DNA of 43,102 nucleotides. Source: Thermus scotoductus DSM 8553. Its GTDB lineage: Bacteria; Deinococcota; Deinococci; Deinococcales; Thermaceae. Under the pieces are notes generated by a model that saw only the letters and a program-made list of their open reading frames with translations, was not told the origin of the DNA and did no database searches. Position 1 is the stretch's first letter; the number at the start of each line of letters is the position of its first letter. The translations under genes and the position numbers were made by a program. Shown in pieces: positions 18,004-26,284 of this stretch. The stretch lies in contig NZ_KB905747.1 of NCBI RefSeq assembly GCF_000381045.1, positions 1 to 43,102 of the forward strand, given 5' to 3'.

Positions 18004-19290
18004 GTGTATCTTCATCATGTTAGGGAAGTAACGCCGGAGTGGGTGGCCAGGGCCACCGGGGGAAGGCTTCACCCTGGGGGAAAAGCCGTGCGCGACCTCC
18101 ACTGGGATAGCCGCGAGACCACCCCCGGCAGCCTCTTCGTGGCCTTGCCCGGGAAACGGGTCCATGGACGGGAGTATGTGGACGAAGCCCGGGCCAAAGG
18201 AGCCCACCTGGTCCTCTCCGACCGTCCAGGACCCGCCACGGTGGAGGTGGCGGACACCCACCAGGCCCTTCTCCACCTGGGAAGGGCCTTGCGGGAGCTT
18301 TTCCCCGGCCAGGTGGTGGCGGTGGGAGGCAGCTCGGGCAAAACCACCACCAAGGAAGCCCTGGCCCAAGGCCTGGGGTTCCCCGCTCCTCCGGGCAACC
18401 AGAACACGGCTCCGCCTCTCGCCCGCTTTCTCCTGAGGCTGGATCCCCAGGCCCCGGGCTGTGTGGTGGAGCTCGGGGTGGATCGGGTGGGCGAGATGGC
18501 CGAGCTCATGGGCCTGGCCAGGCCGCACCTTGCGGTGCTCACCGCCTTGGGAGAGGAACACCTGGAAGCCTTCGGCAGCCTCCAGGGAGTGGTGGAGGAG
18601 GAAGCCGGCCTGCTCTCCGCCCCCCAGGCCCTGGTGAGCCTCCAGGCGGCCGAGGTCCTGGAGCGCTTCGGCCGGGGCCGGGGCCTTCCCACTTACGGCT
18701 TTGGCGAGGCCACCTTCCGGGGAGAGGACCTGAGGCTTCTCCTTCACGAAACCCGCTTCCGCTATGGGACCCTCGAGGTCCATATCCCCTACCCCGGCAT
18801 GGGCCCGGCCCTGGCCGCCTTGGCCGCCTTGGGGGTGGCGGAGATGCTGGGCCAGGATCCCAAGGAAGTGGCGGAGAGGCTAGCCCACCTGGTGCTTCCC
18901 CCGGGGCGGATGGAGCGGCGGGAAAAGGATGGGGTGGTGTTCTTGAACGACGCGTACAACGCCAACCCCCTTTCGGTGAAAGCGGGCCTGGCCTGGCTGG
19001 CCCTGCAACCCGGCAGGAAGTGGGTGGTCCTGGGGGAGATGCGGGAACTGGGGGAGGAAGCCCTAAGGCTTCACCTGGAAGTGGCCCAGGAAGCAGCCCG
19101 GCTGGGCCTTAGACCCCTTTACGTGGGAAGCCACGCCAAAGCCCAGGCGGCCCTGGGTGGGGAAGCGGTGGAAACCCTCCAGGAGGCCCTCCTTTGGCTT
19201 AAGGAAAGGGTACGGCCCGGCGACCTCGTCTATCTGAAGGCCTCGAGGAGCGTGGGCCTGGAAAGGATTCTGGAGCTATGGGACGCCTGA
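18004..19290 (+). CDS. murF: UDP-MurNAc-tripeptide:D-Ala-D-Ala ligase
   Basis: A 428-residue cytoplasmic Mur ligase that adds D-Ala-D-Ala to the peptidoglycan precursor. The N-terminal domain has DSRETTPGSLFVALPGKRVHG. The ATP site is VAVGGSSGKTTTKEAL; TTTKE, not TNGKT, favours MurF over MurE. The sequence PGNQNTAPPLARFLLRL and CVVELGVDRVGEMAELMGL match MurF. The C-terminal FLNDAYNANPLSVKAGL contains the DAYNANP family motif. The start is uncertain: GTG 18004 has GGTGAG nearby, while ATG 17980 lies 17 nt inside ftsI with a poor ribosome site. No murE lies between ftsI and murF, where many bacteria have it. Confidence 0.92.
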   Translation: MYLHHVREVTPEWVARATGGRLHPGGKAVRDLHWDSRETTPGSLFVALPGKRVHGREYVDEARAKGAHLVLSDRPGPATVEVADTHQALLHLGRALRELFPGQVVAVGGSSGKTTTKEALAQGLGFPAPPGNQNTAPPLARFLLRLDPQAPGCVVELGVDRVGEMAELMGLARPHLAVLTALGEEHLEAFGSLQGVVEEEAGLLSAPQALVSLQAAEVLERFGRGRGLPTYGFGEATFRGEDLRLLLHETRFRYGTLEVHIPYPGMGPALAALAALGVAEMLGQDPKEVAERLAHLVLPPGRMERREKDGVVFLNDAYNANPLSVKAGLAWLALQPGRKWVVLGEMRELGEEALRLHLEVAQEAARLGLRPLYVGSHAKAQAALGGEAVETLQEALLWLKERVRPGDLVYLKASRSVGLERILELWDA

Positions 19291-19985
19291 ACGCCCTGGC
19301 CCTTCTCGCCCTCCTCAGCGCCTGTGCTCCCCTCCAGGCCACTGCCCCTGTGCTTTCCTACCCAGGCGGCTTTGCTGAGGGAGGATGGGTGACGGGCCGC
19401 TTCTTTGTGGCCCTGCCAGGACCTCCCCTCTTGCTGGATGCTGACCAGCAAAGCCTCTACGCCGCCTACCCGTACCAGCTTCTCATCTACCGGGATGGCT
19501 ATTGGCAAAGCCTTCCCCTGCCGGGCATCCCACGATTTCTTAGGGCCTCTTCAGGGAAAGTGGTCGTGGGGCTAGGAGAAGGCGTGTACACGGAGGAAGA
19601 ATTTCTCCCCTACCCTGCCCGGGACGCCGCCTGGAGCCATGAAGGGCTCTTCTGGGTAGGAGAAAAGGGGCTTTACCGGGAAGCCACCCTTCTCCGCCCG
19701 GGGGCTTTCTCCCAGGTAGTGGCCTTGGACGCCGGGGTGGTGGCCCTGGGCCAGGAAGCCTACTTCTACCCGGAGGGCCTCCTCCTCCCCCTGCCCCAGG
19801 TTGTCCGCAAAGCCCAGCCCGGGGCCTGCGGGGTGGTGGCCCTCATGGAAGGCTGGGTCTACTTGGTGCGGCCTGAGGGAGCCAAACCAGTGGCGGAAGC
19901 CCAGGACTTTGCCGCCTGGGGAGAAACCCTCTACCTCACCCCGGGCAGGCGGGTGGTTTCCTGCAAGGAGGTGGTATGGCCCTAG
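19278..19985 (+). CDS. Unknown lipoprotein inside the dcw cluster
   Basis: A 235-residue protein with a lipoprotein signal peptide: MGRLNALALLALLSACAP, with lipobox LSAC and Cys at residue 16. It should be acylated and exported. The mature part contains short beta-strand repeats separated by aromatic turns (FFVALPGPPLLLDAD, LLIYRDGYWQSLPLPG, GLFWVGEKGLYRE). This suggests a small beta-propeller or beta-rich scaffold. No enzyme motif is seen. It overlaps murF by 13 nt and mraY by 10 nt, so it is translated with the wall-synthesis genes. Cys residues occur near the C-terminus (GACG, SCKE). I know no standard dcw gene at this place. Confidence 0.7.
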   Translation: MGRLNALALLALLSACAPLQATAPVLSYPGGFAEGGWVTGRFFVALPGPPLLLDADQQSLYAAYPYQLLIYRDGYWQSLPLPGIPRFLRASSGKVVVGLGEGVYTEEEFLPYPARDAAWSHEGLFWVGEKGLYREATLLRPGAFSQVVALDAGVVALGQEAYFYPEGLLLPLPQVVRKAQPGACGVVALMEGWVYLVRPEGAKPVAEAQDFAAWGETLYLTPGRRVVSCKEVVWP

Positions 19986-20833
19986 CCCTTCTCCTCTCCT
20001 GGTTCCTCACGGCAGTCTGGATCGTGTTCATGAGAAGCCTGGGCCTGGGCAAGAAGGTGCGTACCGACGGGCCTCAAAGCCACCTGGCCAAGCAGGGTAC
20101 CCCCAGCATGGGGGGTGTGGCCTTTCTCCTGGCCGGCTTTCTGGCCTACAGCCTGATAGGGCGGGACGGGTTCGCCGGTCTTTGGCTCCTGGGCCTGGGC
20201 TTCGCCCTCCTGGGGCTTTTGGACGACCTGGGGGGAAGCCTCGCCCGGCCCCTAAGGGCCCGCGAGAAACTCGCCCTGCAGACCCTCATGGCCCTGATCT
20301 TTGCCCTTTGGGCGGTGCGGGAGGTGGCCTACACTCCCTGGCCCCTTGCGGATGTGCTCCTCATCCTCCTGGCGGTGGTGGGCGCGGCCAATGCCTTCAA
20401 CTTCACGGATGGTCTGGATGGGCTTTTAGCCAGCATCGCCGCCGTGCTCCTCCTTCCCTTTTACCCTTACCCCTTTGCCCAAACCCTCCTCGGGGGGCTT
20501 TTGGGCTTCCTGTGGCACAACGCCCCCCGGGCCAAGGTCTTCATGGGGGACACGGGAAGCCAGGCCCTGGGGGCCATGCTGGCCGGGCTTTTCACCCTTA
20601 CGGGAAAGCTTTGGCTTCTGCCCTTGGCAGGCATCATCCCCGTACTGGAGGTGCTCTCCGTGGTGGTTCAGGTCCTCTACTTCCGGAGGACGGGGAAGCG
20701 CCTTCTGCGCATGAGCCCCCTGCACCACCACCTGGAGCTTTCCGGATGGGAGGAAAGCAAGATCGTCTTCCGCTTCGCCATCCTCACGGCCCTGGCCACG
20801 GCCTTGGCCTTCAGCCTGGGGGGAGGAGCATGA
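19976..20833 (+). CDS. mraY: Phospho-N-acetylmuramoyl-pentapeptide transferase
   Basis: A 285-residue integral membrane enzyme with about nine to ten helices that makes lipid I from UDP-MurNAc-pentapeptide and undecaprenyl phosphate. Diagnostic motifs are VRTDGPQSHLAKQGTPSMGG, LGLLDDLGG (catalytic Asp pair), NAFNFTDGLDGL (third catalytic Asp), FMGDTGSQALG and SPLHHHLELSGWEESKIV. It is shorter than the 320-360 residues of most MraY, chiefly at the N-terminus and in loops, with all catalytic parts kept. AAGGAGG precedes the ATG at 19976. The start overlaps the lipoprotein gene and the stop overlaps murD (ATGA). Confidence 0.95.
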   Translation: MALALLLSWFLTAVWIVFMRSLGLGKKVRTDGPQSHLAKQGTPSMGGVAFLLAGFLAYSLIGRDGFAGLWLLGLGFALLGLLDDLGGSLARPLRAREKLALQTLMALIFALWAVREVAYTPWPLADVLLILLAVVGAANAFNFTDGLDGLLASIAAVLLLPFYPYPFAQTLLGGLLGFLWHNAPRAKVFMGDTGSQALGAMLAGLFTLTGKLWLLPLAGIIPVLEVLSVVVQVLYFRRTGKRLLRMSPLHHHLELSGWEESKIVFRFAILTALATALAFSLGGGA

Positions 20834-22083
20834 TCCTGGTCTATGGGCTGGGACGAAGCGGACTTGGGGTTCTGCGCTTCTTGAGGAAGCGGGGACTTCC
20901 CGCCCGCTTCTACGACGACCATTCCAAGGAAATAGAGGTGCAGGAGGCTTTGAGCCTGGGCTTTACTCCGGACTGGAACCTGGAGGGGGACTACCCGGAG
21001 GTGGTGGCCGCCCCTGGGGTACCCTTTTTCCACCCCCACCTCGAGGCCCTGAAGGCCCGCGGGGCCCTGATCCTTGGGGAGGCCGAGCTGGCCTACCGCC
21101 TCTCCCCCACCCCCATCATCGGCATCACCGGCACCGCCGGCAAAACCTCCACCACCCTCTTCACCGCCCATCTCCTTAGGGGGCAGGGGCTTAAGGCCCT
21201 CGAGGGGGGCAACGTGGATCCCCCCTTGGTAAGCGTGGTGGACGAGGCTGAGGTGGCGGTGGCCGAGCTTTCCAGCTTCCAGCTGGAAAGGATCCACACC
21301 TTCCACCCCCGGGTGGCGGTCCTCCTCAACCTGGGGGTGGACCACCTGGACCGACACGGAAGCGTGGAAGCCTACCACCAGGCCAAGTTGAAACTTCTCA
21401 AGAACCTCACCCCCGAGGACGCCCTGGTCTACAACGAAGGGGACCCCAAGGTGCGGCAAGCGGCCCTGGCCTCCCCCGCCCGGCTCTACCCCTTTACCCC
21501 GGGGAACTCCCCCAGGGAAACCAATCTGAGGGCGGCCCTCGAGGCGACCCGGGCCTACCTGGAACTCCTGGGCCGCCCCTTGAACACCGATCTTCTTCAA
21601 GAAAGCTTAAAAACCCTCCCCTCCCCTCCCCATCGCTTCCAGATCTTTGCCCGGAAGGGGGAGGTGGTTTTCATCGATGATTCCATCGCCACCCGCACTC
21701 CCTCGGTGGCCGCTGCCCTGGAGGCCGCCCCGGCCCCCATCGCCTGGATCCTGGGTGGGGAGGACAAGGGAGCCGACCTCGAGGCCCTACGCCCTCTCCT
21801 TTCCCGGGTACGGGTGGTTTTGGCCATCGGCCGGGATGGCCCCAAGATGGCCGAGGCCTTAGGGGGTGGGGTGGAGGTGGTGGTCCTCCCTCAGACCGAT
21901 GGGCGGGCCGCCCTACGGCAGGCGGTGGCCGAGGCCTTAAAGCGCCTGGAACGGGGAAGCGTCCTCCTGGCTCCCCTGGCCGCCAGCTTCGATCAGTTCA
22001 GGAACTACCAGGACCGCGCCCAAGCCTTCCGGGAAGCGGTCTACGCCCTAGGAGGTGAGCCATGGATCCCATCCTCCTCCTAA
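20830..22083 (+). CDS. murD: UDP-MurNAc-L-Ala:D-Glu ligase
   Basis: A 417-residue cytoplasmic Mur ligase that adds D-glutamate. It starts with a Rossmann-like MILVYGLGRSGLGVLRFL, then AAPGVPFFHPHLE. The ATP site is IIGITGTAGKTSTTLFTAHLL, followed by EGGNVDPPLV, VAELSSFQLERI (a MurD hallmark) and LNLGVDHLDRHGS. The C-terminal domain has FIDDSIATRTPSVAAAL and WILGGEDKGADL. The usual DSKATN motif reads DSIATRT here; it keeps the Asp-Ser-x-Ala-Thr core. ATGA overlap with mraY and a 22-nt overlap with ftsW show tight coupling. Confidence 0.95.
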   Translation: MILVYGLGRSGLGVLRFLRKRGLPARFYDDHSKEIEVQEALSLGFTPDWNLEGDYPEVVAAPGVPFFHPHLEALKARGALILGEAELAYRLSPTPIIGITGTAGKTSTTLFTAHLLRGQGLKALEGGNVDPPLVSVVDEAEVAVAELSSFQLERIHTFHPRVAVLLNLGVDHLDRHGSVEAYHQAKLKLLKNLTPEDALVYNEGDPKVRQAALASPARLYPFTPGNSPRETNLRAALEATRAYLELLGRPLNTDLLQESLKTLPSPPHRFQIFARKGEVVFIDDSIATRTPSVAAALEAAPAPIAWILGGEDKGADLEALRPLLSRVRVVLAIGRDGPKMAEALGGGVEVVVLPQTDGRAALRQAVAEALKRLERGSVLLAPLAASFDQFRNYQDRAQAFREAVYALGGEPWIPSSS

Positions 22084-23120
22084 GCGCCCTTCTCCTCATG
22101 GCCTTCGGCCTCCTGGGGGTGGGGGTGGCCGAGCCAACCCTCCTTCCCAACCATCTCCTTCGCATCAGCGTGGCGCTTGGGGCCATGATCCTAGGCCTTC
22201 TCCTGCCTCCCGCAAGGCTCCTTCGCCACGCCCGCTTCCTGCTTGCCGCCACCTTCGTTCTCCTCGCGTTGGTCCTCATGGTGGGAAGCGGCCCGGGAGG
22301 GGTGCGGCGGTGGTTTTACCTGGGGCCCTTAGCCTTCCAACCCTCGGAACTCGCCAAGGTGGTGCTGGTTTATTACCTGGCTTCCTTCGTCGGGCGGAAG
22401 GGAAACGACTACCCCATCGTGGGCGCCGCAGCCCTGGTGGGCCTCACCGCAGGGCTGGTGCTGGTGGAACCCGACTTCGCCACTGCCCTCTTCCTGGCAA
22501 CCCTGGCTGGCCTCCTCTTTATCCTTGCGGGGGTACCCTGGCGGAGGCTCATCATGGTGAGCCTGGCAGGGACCATGGTCCTAGCCCCCTTTTCCGGGAT
22601 CTACTTCGCCCGCTTCCGCTATGTGTCCGAGCGCTTTACGGGCTTTGTGGATTACCTTCAAGGTGAAGCCAGCCCCTCCCAGACCGCCTACCAGGTTCTC
22701 CAGGCCCAGAAAGCCTTGATCCTGGGTGGCCCCTTCGGCCAGGGACCCTCCGGCAACCTCCCCCACCTGCCCGAGGCCCACAACGACATGGTCTTTGCCA
22801 GTGTGGTCTTCGCCACCGGCTGGCTGGGAGGGTTCGTGGTGCTCTTGCTCTACTTCCTTCTCTTCGCCCGGGGGCTCTCCCTGGCCCTCAGGCTCCCTGG
22901 ACCCTTGGGGTTGGTGGCCCTGGGCCTTACCCTTTACCTCACCCTGCAGGCTGCCCTGAACATCGGGGTGACCGTGGGGTTCCTGCCGGTCACGGGGGTA
23001 CCCCTTCCCCTGGTTTCCTATGGGGGAAGCTCCCTTTTGGTTTCCGGCTTCGCCGTAGGCGCCCTGATGCGCCTGGCCCGGGAAGCGTCCAGGAAGGGGG
23101 TGGAGCCATGGTCCTCCTGA
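22062..23120 (+). CDS. ftsW: Septal peptidoglycan polymerase FtsW
   Basis: A 352-residue SEDS-family membrane protein with about ten helices that polymerises lipid II at the septum together with FtsI. SEDS motifs seen are RRWFYLGPLAFQPSELAK, LVEPDFATALFLA (the acidic residue needed for catalysis lies in the following loop region), LGGPFGQGPSGN, LPEAHNDMVFASV and TGVPLPLVSYGGSSLLVSG. The location between murD and murG, and the partner FtsI upstream, favour FtsW over RodA. The ATG at 22062 follows GGAGGTGAG and lies inside the murD end. The stop overlaps murG by 13 nt. Confidence 0.93.
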   Translation: MDPILLLSALLLMAFGLLGVGVAEPTLLPNHLLRISVALGAMILGLLLPPARLLRHARFLLAATFVLLALVLMVGSGPGGVRRWFYLGPLAFQPSELAKVVLVYYLASFVGRKGNDYPIVGAAALVGLTAGLVLVEPDFATALFLATLAGLLFILAGVPWRRLIMVSLAGTMVLAPFSGIYFARFRYVSERFTGFVDYLQGEASPSQTAYQVLQAQKALILGGPFGQGPSGNLPHLPEAHNDMVFASVVFATGWLGGFVVLLLYFLLFARGLSLALRLPGPLGLVALGLTLYLTLQAALNIGVTVGFLPVTGVPLPLVSYGGSSLLVSGFAVGALMRLAREASRKGVEPWSS

Positions 23121-24127
23121 CCGGGGGCGGAACCGGGGGGCACCTTTTCCCCGCCTTGGCGGTGGCGGAGGAACTTAGGAGGCGGGGCCTCGAGGTCTTC
23201 TACCTGGGAAGCCAAGGGGGCCTCGAGGCCCGCCTCCTCCCCGAGACCTCCCTCCCCCACGCCTTGATCCCCGCAGGCAAGCTGGACCGAAGTGCCTTCA
23301 GGCCAAAGGAAGCCCAGAAACTCCTCCTAGGCCTTAGGGCCGCCTGGCGCCTTCTTGTTGGGACAAGGCCCAGGGCCATCCTCTCCACCGGAGGGTACGC
23401 CGGGTTTCCCGGGGCCATGGTGGGGGAACTTAAGGGGATTCCCGTCCTCCTCCACGAGCAAAACGCCAAGCTGGGTCTGGCCATAAGGCTCCTCGCCCCC
23501 CTGGCCCGGGGTCTCGCCCTCTCCGTGCCGGTAACCCTTTCCCCCGGGCTTGCCCGCAAGGCCCGGGTCACCGGTTACCCCGTGCGGGAGGTACGCTACC
23601 CCAAGGCCGAGGCCAAGGCCAGGCTGGGCTTTCCCCCGGACAAGCCCTTGCTCCTCATTCTCGGGGGAAGCCAGGGCAGCCTGGAGCTCAACGAGAAGCT
23701 CCCTCCCCTGCTGAAACCCCTACGCCTCCCTGTCCTTCACCAGGTGGGGGAGCGCTGGCTGGAGCGTTACCGGCATCTGGAGGAAGATGGCTACCGGATT
23801 GCGGGGTTCGTGGACGCACCCCTGGCCATGAGCGCCGCGGATCTCCTCCTTGCCCGGGCCGGGGCGGGCACCCTGGCGGAGGCTGCCTACCACCGCCTCC
23901 CCGCCTTGCTGTTTCCCCTTTCCCCCAGCCTGGACGGAGGTGCCCAGGCGGCCAACGCCCAAGCCTACCGGCAGGCAGGTGGTGCGGAGCTTGGGGATCT
24001 GGCGAGGCTTGCCAAGCAGGTGGAAGGGATCCTGGCCCACCCCGAGCCCTACCGGGAGGGTATGGCCCGCCTTTCCCCTGAGGGCGCCGCGGGCAGGCTG
24101 GCGGATTGGCTGGAGGAATTCCTATGA
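23108..24127 (+). CDS. murG: Lipid II synthase MurG (GlcNAc transferase)
   Basis: A 339-residue peripheral membrane glycosyltransferase (GT28) that adds GlcNAc to lipid I. The N-terminal G-loop is LTGGGTGGHLFPALAVAEEL. The STGGYAGFPGAMVGEL and LLHEQNAKLGLAIRLL stretches form the acceptor side. The donor half has LLILGGSQGSLELNEKLP and LLARAGAGTLAEAAYHRLPALLFPL, the UDP-GlcNAc binding block. Most MurG have GxxGAxxxN at the LLILGG loop; here it reads GSQGSLELN, a mild change. The ATG at 23108 follows GGGGGTGGAGCC and overlaps ftsW. The stop overlaps the murC ATG. Confidence 0.95.
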   Translation: MVLLTGGGTGGHLFPALAVAEELRRRGLEVFYLGSQGGLEARLLPETSLPHALIPAGKLDRSAFRPKEAQKLLLGLRAAWRLLVGTRPRAILSTGGYAGFPGAMVGELKGIPVLLHEQNAKLGLAIRLLAPLARGLALSVPVTLSPGLARKARVTGYPVREVRYPKAEAKARLGFPPDKPLLLILGGSQGSLELNEKLPPLLKPLRLPVLHQVGERWLERYRHLEEDGYRIAGFVDAPLAMSAADLLLARAGAGTLAEAAYHRLPALLFPLSPSLDGGAQAANAQAYRQAGGAELGDLARLAKQVEGILAHPEPYREGMARLSPEGAAGRLADWLEEFL

Positions 24128-25464
24128 CACGGGTACACATCATGGGCCTCGAGGGAGTGGGCATGAGCGCCTTGGCCCGCCTCCTACGGGGAGAAGGAAT
24201 AGAGGTAACCGGGTGCGACCTAGCCCCTGGCCGGCGGGCGGAAAGCCTGGGGGTCCCGGTCCATAGGGGCCATGATCCCGGCCATCTCCAGGAGGAGGAC
24301 ACCCTGGTGGTTCCCACTCCCATCCCCCTGGACCACCCCGAGGTGGAGGAAGCCAGGCGCAAGGGGATGCAGGTGCTGAGGAGGATGGAGCTTCTTGCCC
24401 ATCTGCTAAGGCAAAGACCCTCCTTGGGGGTTACGGGTACCCACGGCAAGACCACCACCACGGGGATGCTGGCCAGCATCCTCCTGGCCGCGGGCCTGGA
24501 TCCCTGGGTACTCCTCGGGGGCGAGCTTTCCCTCCTACCTGGAAACGCCCGCTTCGGCCTCGGCCCCCGCCTGGCGGAGGTGGACGAGTCCGATCCCCTC
24601 TTCCAGGAGGTGGAGGTGGCGGTGGCGGTGGCCACCAACCTCGAGGCGGACCACATCGCTCCCGCCGGGCAAAGGGCCCCCAACTACCATGCGAGCCTGG
24701 AGGAGTTGGAAAAAGCCATGCGGGGCTTTTTGAGCAGGGCCAAGACGGTGGTGGTGCCCACCTTCGACCCCAGGCTTCTAAGGCTTTCCCAGGGATTCCC
24801 CAGGAAGCTTTTCGGGGAGGGAGGGGATCTTTGGGCCGAGGAAACCGAGCTTGGACCCACGGGAAGCCGTTTCCAGCTCGTGTACCAAGGCCGGACCCTG
24901 GGGGAGGCCAGGCTCCAAGTCCCGGGCGCTCACAACGTGCAAAACGCCCTGGCTGCCGCCTTAGCCGCTCTAAGCTTCGGGGTGGAACCCAAGGCCATCC
25001 TCGAGGGCCTGGCCCGTTTCCCGGGGGTGGGGCGCCGGTTCCAAAAAATCGGAGAAGTGCGGGGTGCGTGGGTGGTGGACGATTACGCCCACCATCCCAC
25101 GGAGCTAAAGGCCACCCTGGCCACCGCCAAGCTCCTGGGCCGCCGGGTTCGGGTGCTCTTCCAGCCCCACCGCCTCCTCCGTACCCAGGAGCTTTGGGAA
25201 GGCTTTGCCGAGGCCCTATCCTCCGCACACGAAGTGGTGGTTCTTCCCGTGTACACCGCAGGGGAAAAGGCGGGTATCACCCCCGAAGCCCTTTCCCGAA
25301 GGATCGCCGAACGGCTTCTGGCCCTGGGGAAATCTGCCCGTTTTCTGGACAAGGAGGAGGCCTTGGCCTACGCCAGGGCCACCGCCACCCCAGAGGACCT
25401 CTGGCTCACCCTGGGGGCCGGGGACGTGACGGAGCTCGCCTGGAGGCTCGTCCATGAGGATTGA
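24124..25464 (+). CDS. murC: UDP-MurNAc:L-alanine ligase
   Basis: A 446-residue cytoplasmic Mur ligase that adds the first amino acid of the stem peptide. It starts TRVHIMGLEGVGMSALARLL, where the usual GIGGxGMS reads GLEGVGMS. The ATP site is LGVTGTHGKTTTTGMLASIL. The sequence VDESDPLFQEVE keeps the DESD motif. NLEADH, NVQNALAAALAAL and GVGRRFQKIGEVRGAWVVDDYAHHPTELKATL in the C-terminal part are diagnostic of MurC. LLFQPHRLLRT-like sequence follows. The ATG at 24124 is preferred over an upstream in-frame start within murG. It overlaps murG by 4 nt and murB by 11 nt. Confidence 0.95.
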   Translation: MTRVHIMGLEGVGMSALARLLRGEGIEVTGCDLAPGRRAESLGVPVHRGHDPGHLQEEDTLVVPTPIPLDHPEVEEARRKGMQVLRRMELLAHLLRQRPSLGVTGTHGKTTTTGMLASILLAAGLDPWVLLGGELSLLPGNARFGLGPRLAEVDESDPLFQEVEVAVAVATNLEADHIAPAGQRAPNYHASLEELEKAMRGFLSRAKTVVVPTFDPRLLRLSQGFPRKLFGEGGDLWAEETELGPTGSRFQLVYQGRTLGEARLQVPGAHNVQNALAAALAALSFGVEPKAILEGLARFPGVGRRFQKIGEVRGAWVVDDYAHHPTELKATLATAKLLGRRVRVLFQPHRLLRTQELWEGFAEALSSAHEVVVLPVYTAGEKAGITPEALSRRIAERLLALGKSARFLDKEEALAYARATATPEDLWLTLGAGDVTELAWRLVHED

Positions 25465-26251
25465 ACGGGTGCTTCTTAAGGACTACACCACCTTAGGGGT
25501 GGGAGGCCCGGCGGAGCTTTGGACCGTGGAAACCCAGGAGGACCTCCTTAAGGCCACGGAGGCTCCTTACCGGGTCCTGGGGAATGGCTCCAACCTTCTG
25601 GTAATGGACGAGGGGGTGCCCGAAAGGGTGATCCGCCTTGCAGGGGAGTTCGCCACCTATGACCTAAGGGGCTGGGTGGGAGCGGGGGTCCTCCTTCCCC
25701 TCTTGGTACAGGAGGCTGCCCGCCAAGGGCTTTCCGGTCTCGAGGGCCTCCTCGGCATCCCCGCCCAGGTGGGGGGTGCGGTCAAGATGAACGCGGGCAC
25801 CCGGTTCGGGGAGATGGCGGATGCCCTCGAGGCGGTGGAGATCTTCCACGAGGGCCGTTTTCACATCTACCTCCCCCAGGAACTGGGCTTCGGCTACCGC
25901 CAAAGCCGCCTCCCCCCCGGGGGCATCGTAACCCGGGTCCGCCTGAAGCTGAAAGAGCGCCCCCTGGAGGAGATAAGGCGGCGCATGGCCGAGGTGGACG
26001 CCGCCAGGAAGGGCCAGCCCAAGCGGAAAAGCGCCGGCTGCGCCTTCAAAAACCCCCCGGGCCACTCCGCAGGAAGGCTCATAGACGAACGGGGCCTCAA
26101 GGGCCTCAGGGTGGGCGATGCCATGGTATCCCTAGAACATGGAAACTTTATCGTTAATCTGGGACAGGCCACGGCCAAGGACGTGTTGGAACTCCTAAAG
26201 CGGATCCAGGAAGAACTTCCCCTGGAGCTGGAGTGGGAGGTGTGGCCTTGA
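25454..26251 (+). CDS. murB: UDP-N-acetylenolpyruvoylglucosamine reductase
   Basis: A 265-residue FAD enzyme that reduces enolpyruvyl-GlcNAc to UDP-MurNAc with NADPH. It has TTLGVGGPAELW, LGNGSNLLVMDEG (FAD binding), GLLGIPAQVGGAVKMNAGTRFGEM and the GFGYRQSRLPPG segment. The catalytic segment is SAGCAFKNPPGHSAGRLIDERGLKG. The usual proton-donating Ser (GSxFKNP) is Cys196 here, a variant known in other MurB proteins. The protein is short and lacks the Tyr-loop domain, so it is type II. The start overlaps the murC end. It supplies the substrate for MurC just upstream. Confidence 0.93.
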   Translation: MRIERVLLKDYTTLGVGGPAELWTVETQEDLLKATEAPYRVLGNGSNLLVMDEGVPERVIRLAGEFATYDLRGWVGAGVLLPLLVQEAARQGLSGLEGLLGIPAQVGGAVKMNAGTRFGEMADALEAVEIFHEGRFHIYLPQELGFGYRQSRLPPGGIVTRVRLKLKERPLEEIRRRMAEVDAARKGQPKRKSAGCAFKNPPGHSAGRLIDERGLKGLRVGDAMVSLEHGNFIVNLGQATAKDVLELLKRIQEELPLELEWEVWP

Positions 26252-26284
26252 GGTTTAGTGGCTTTTTCACAGGTGGGGATTAAG

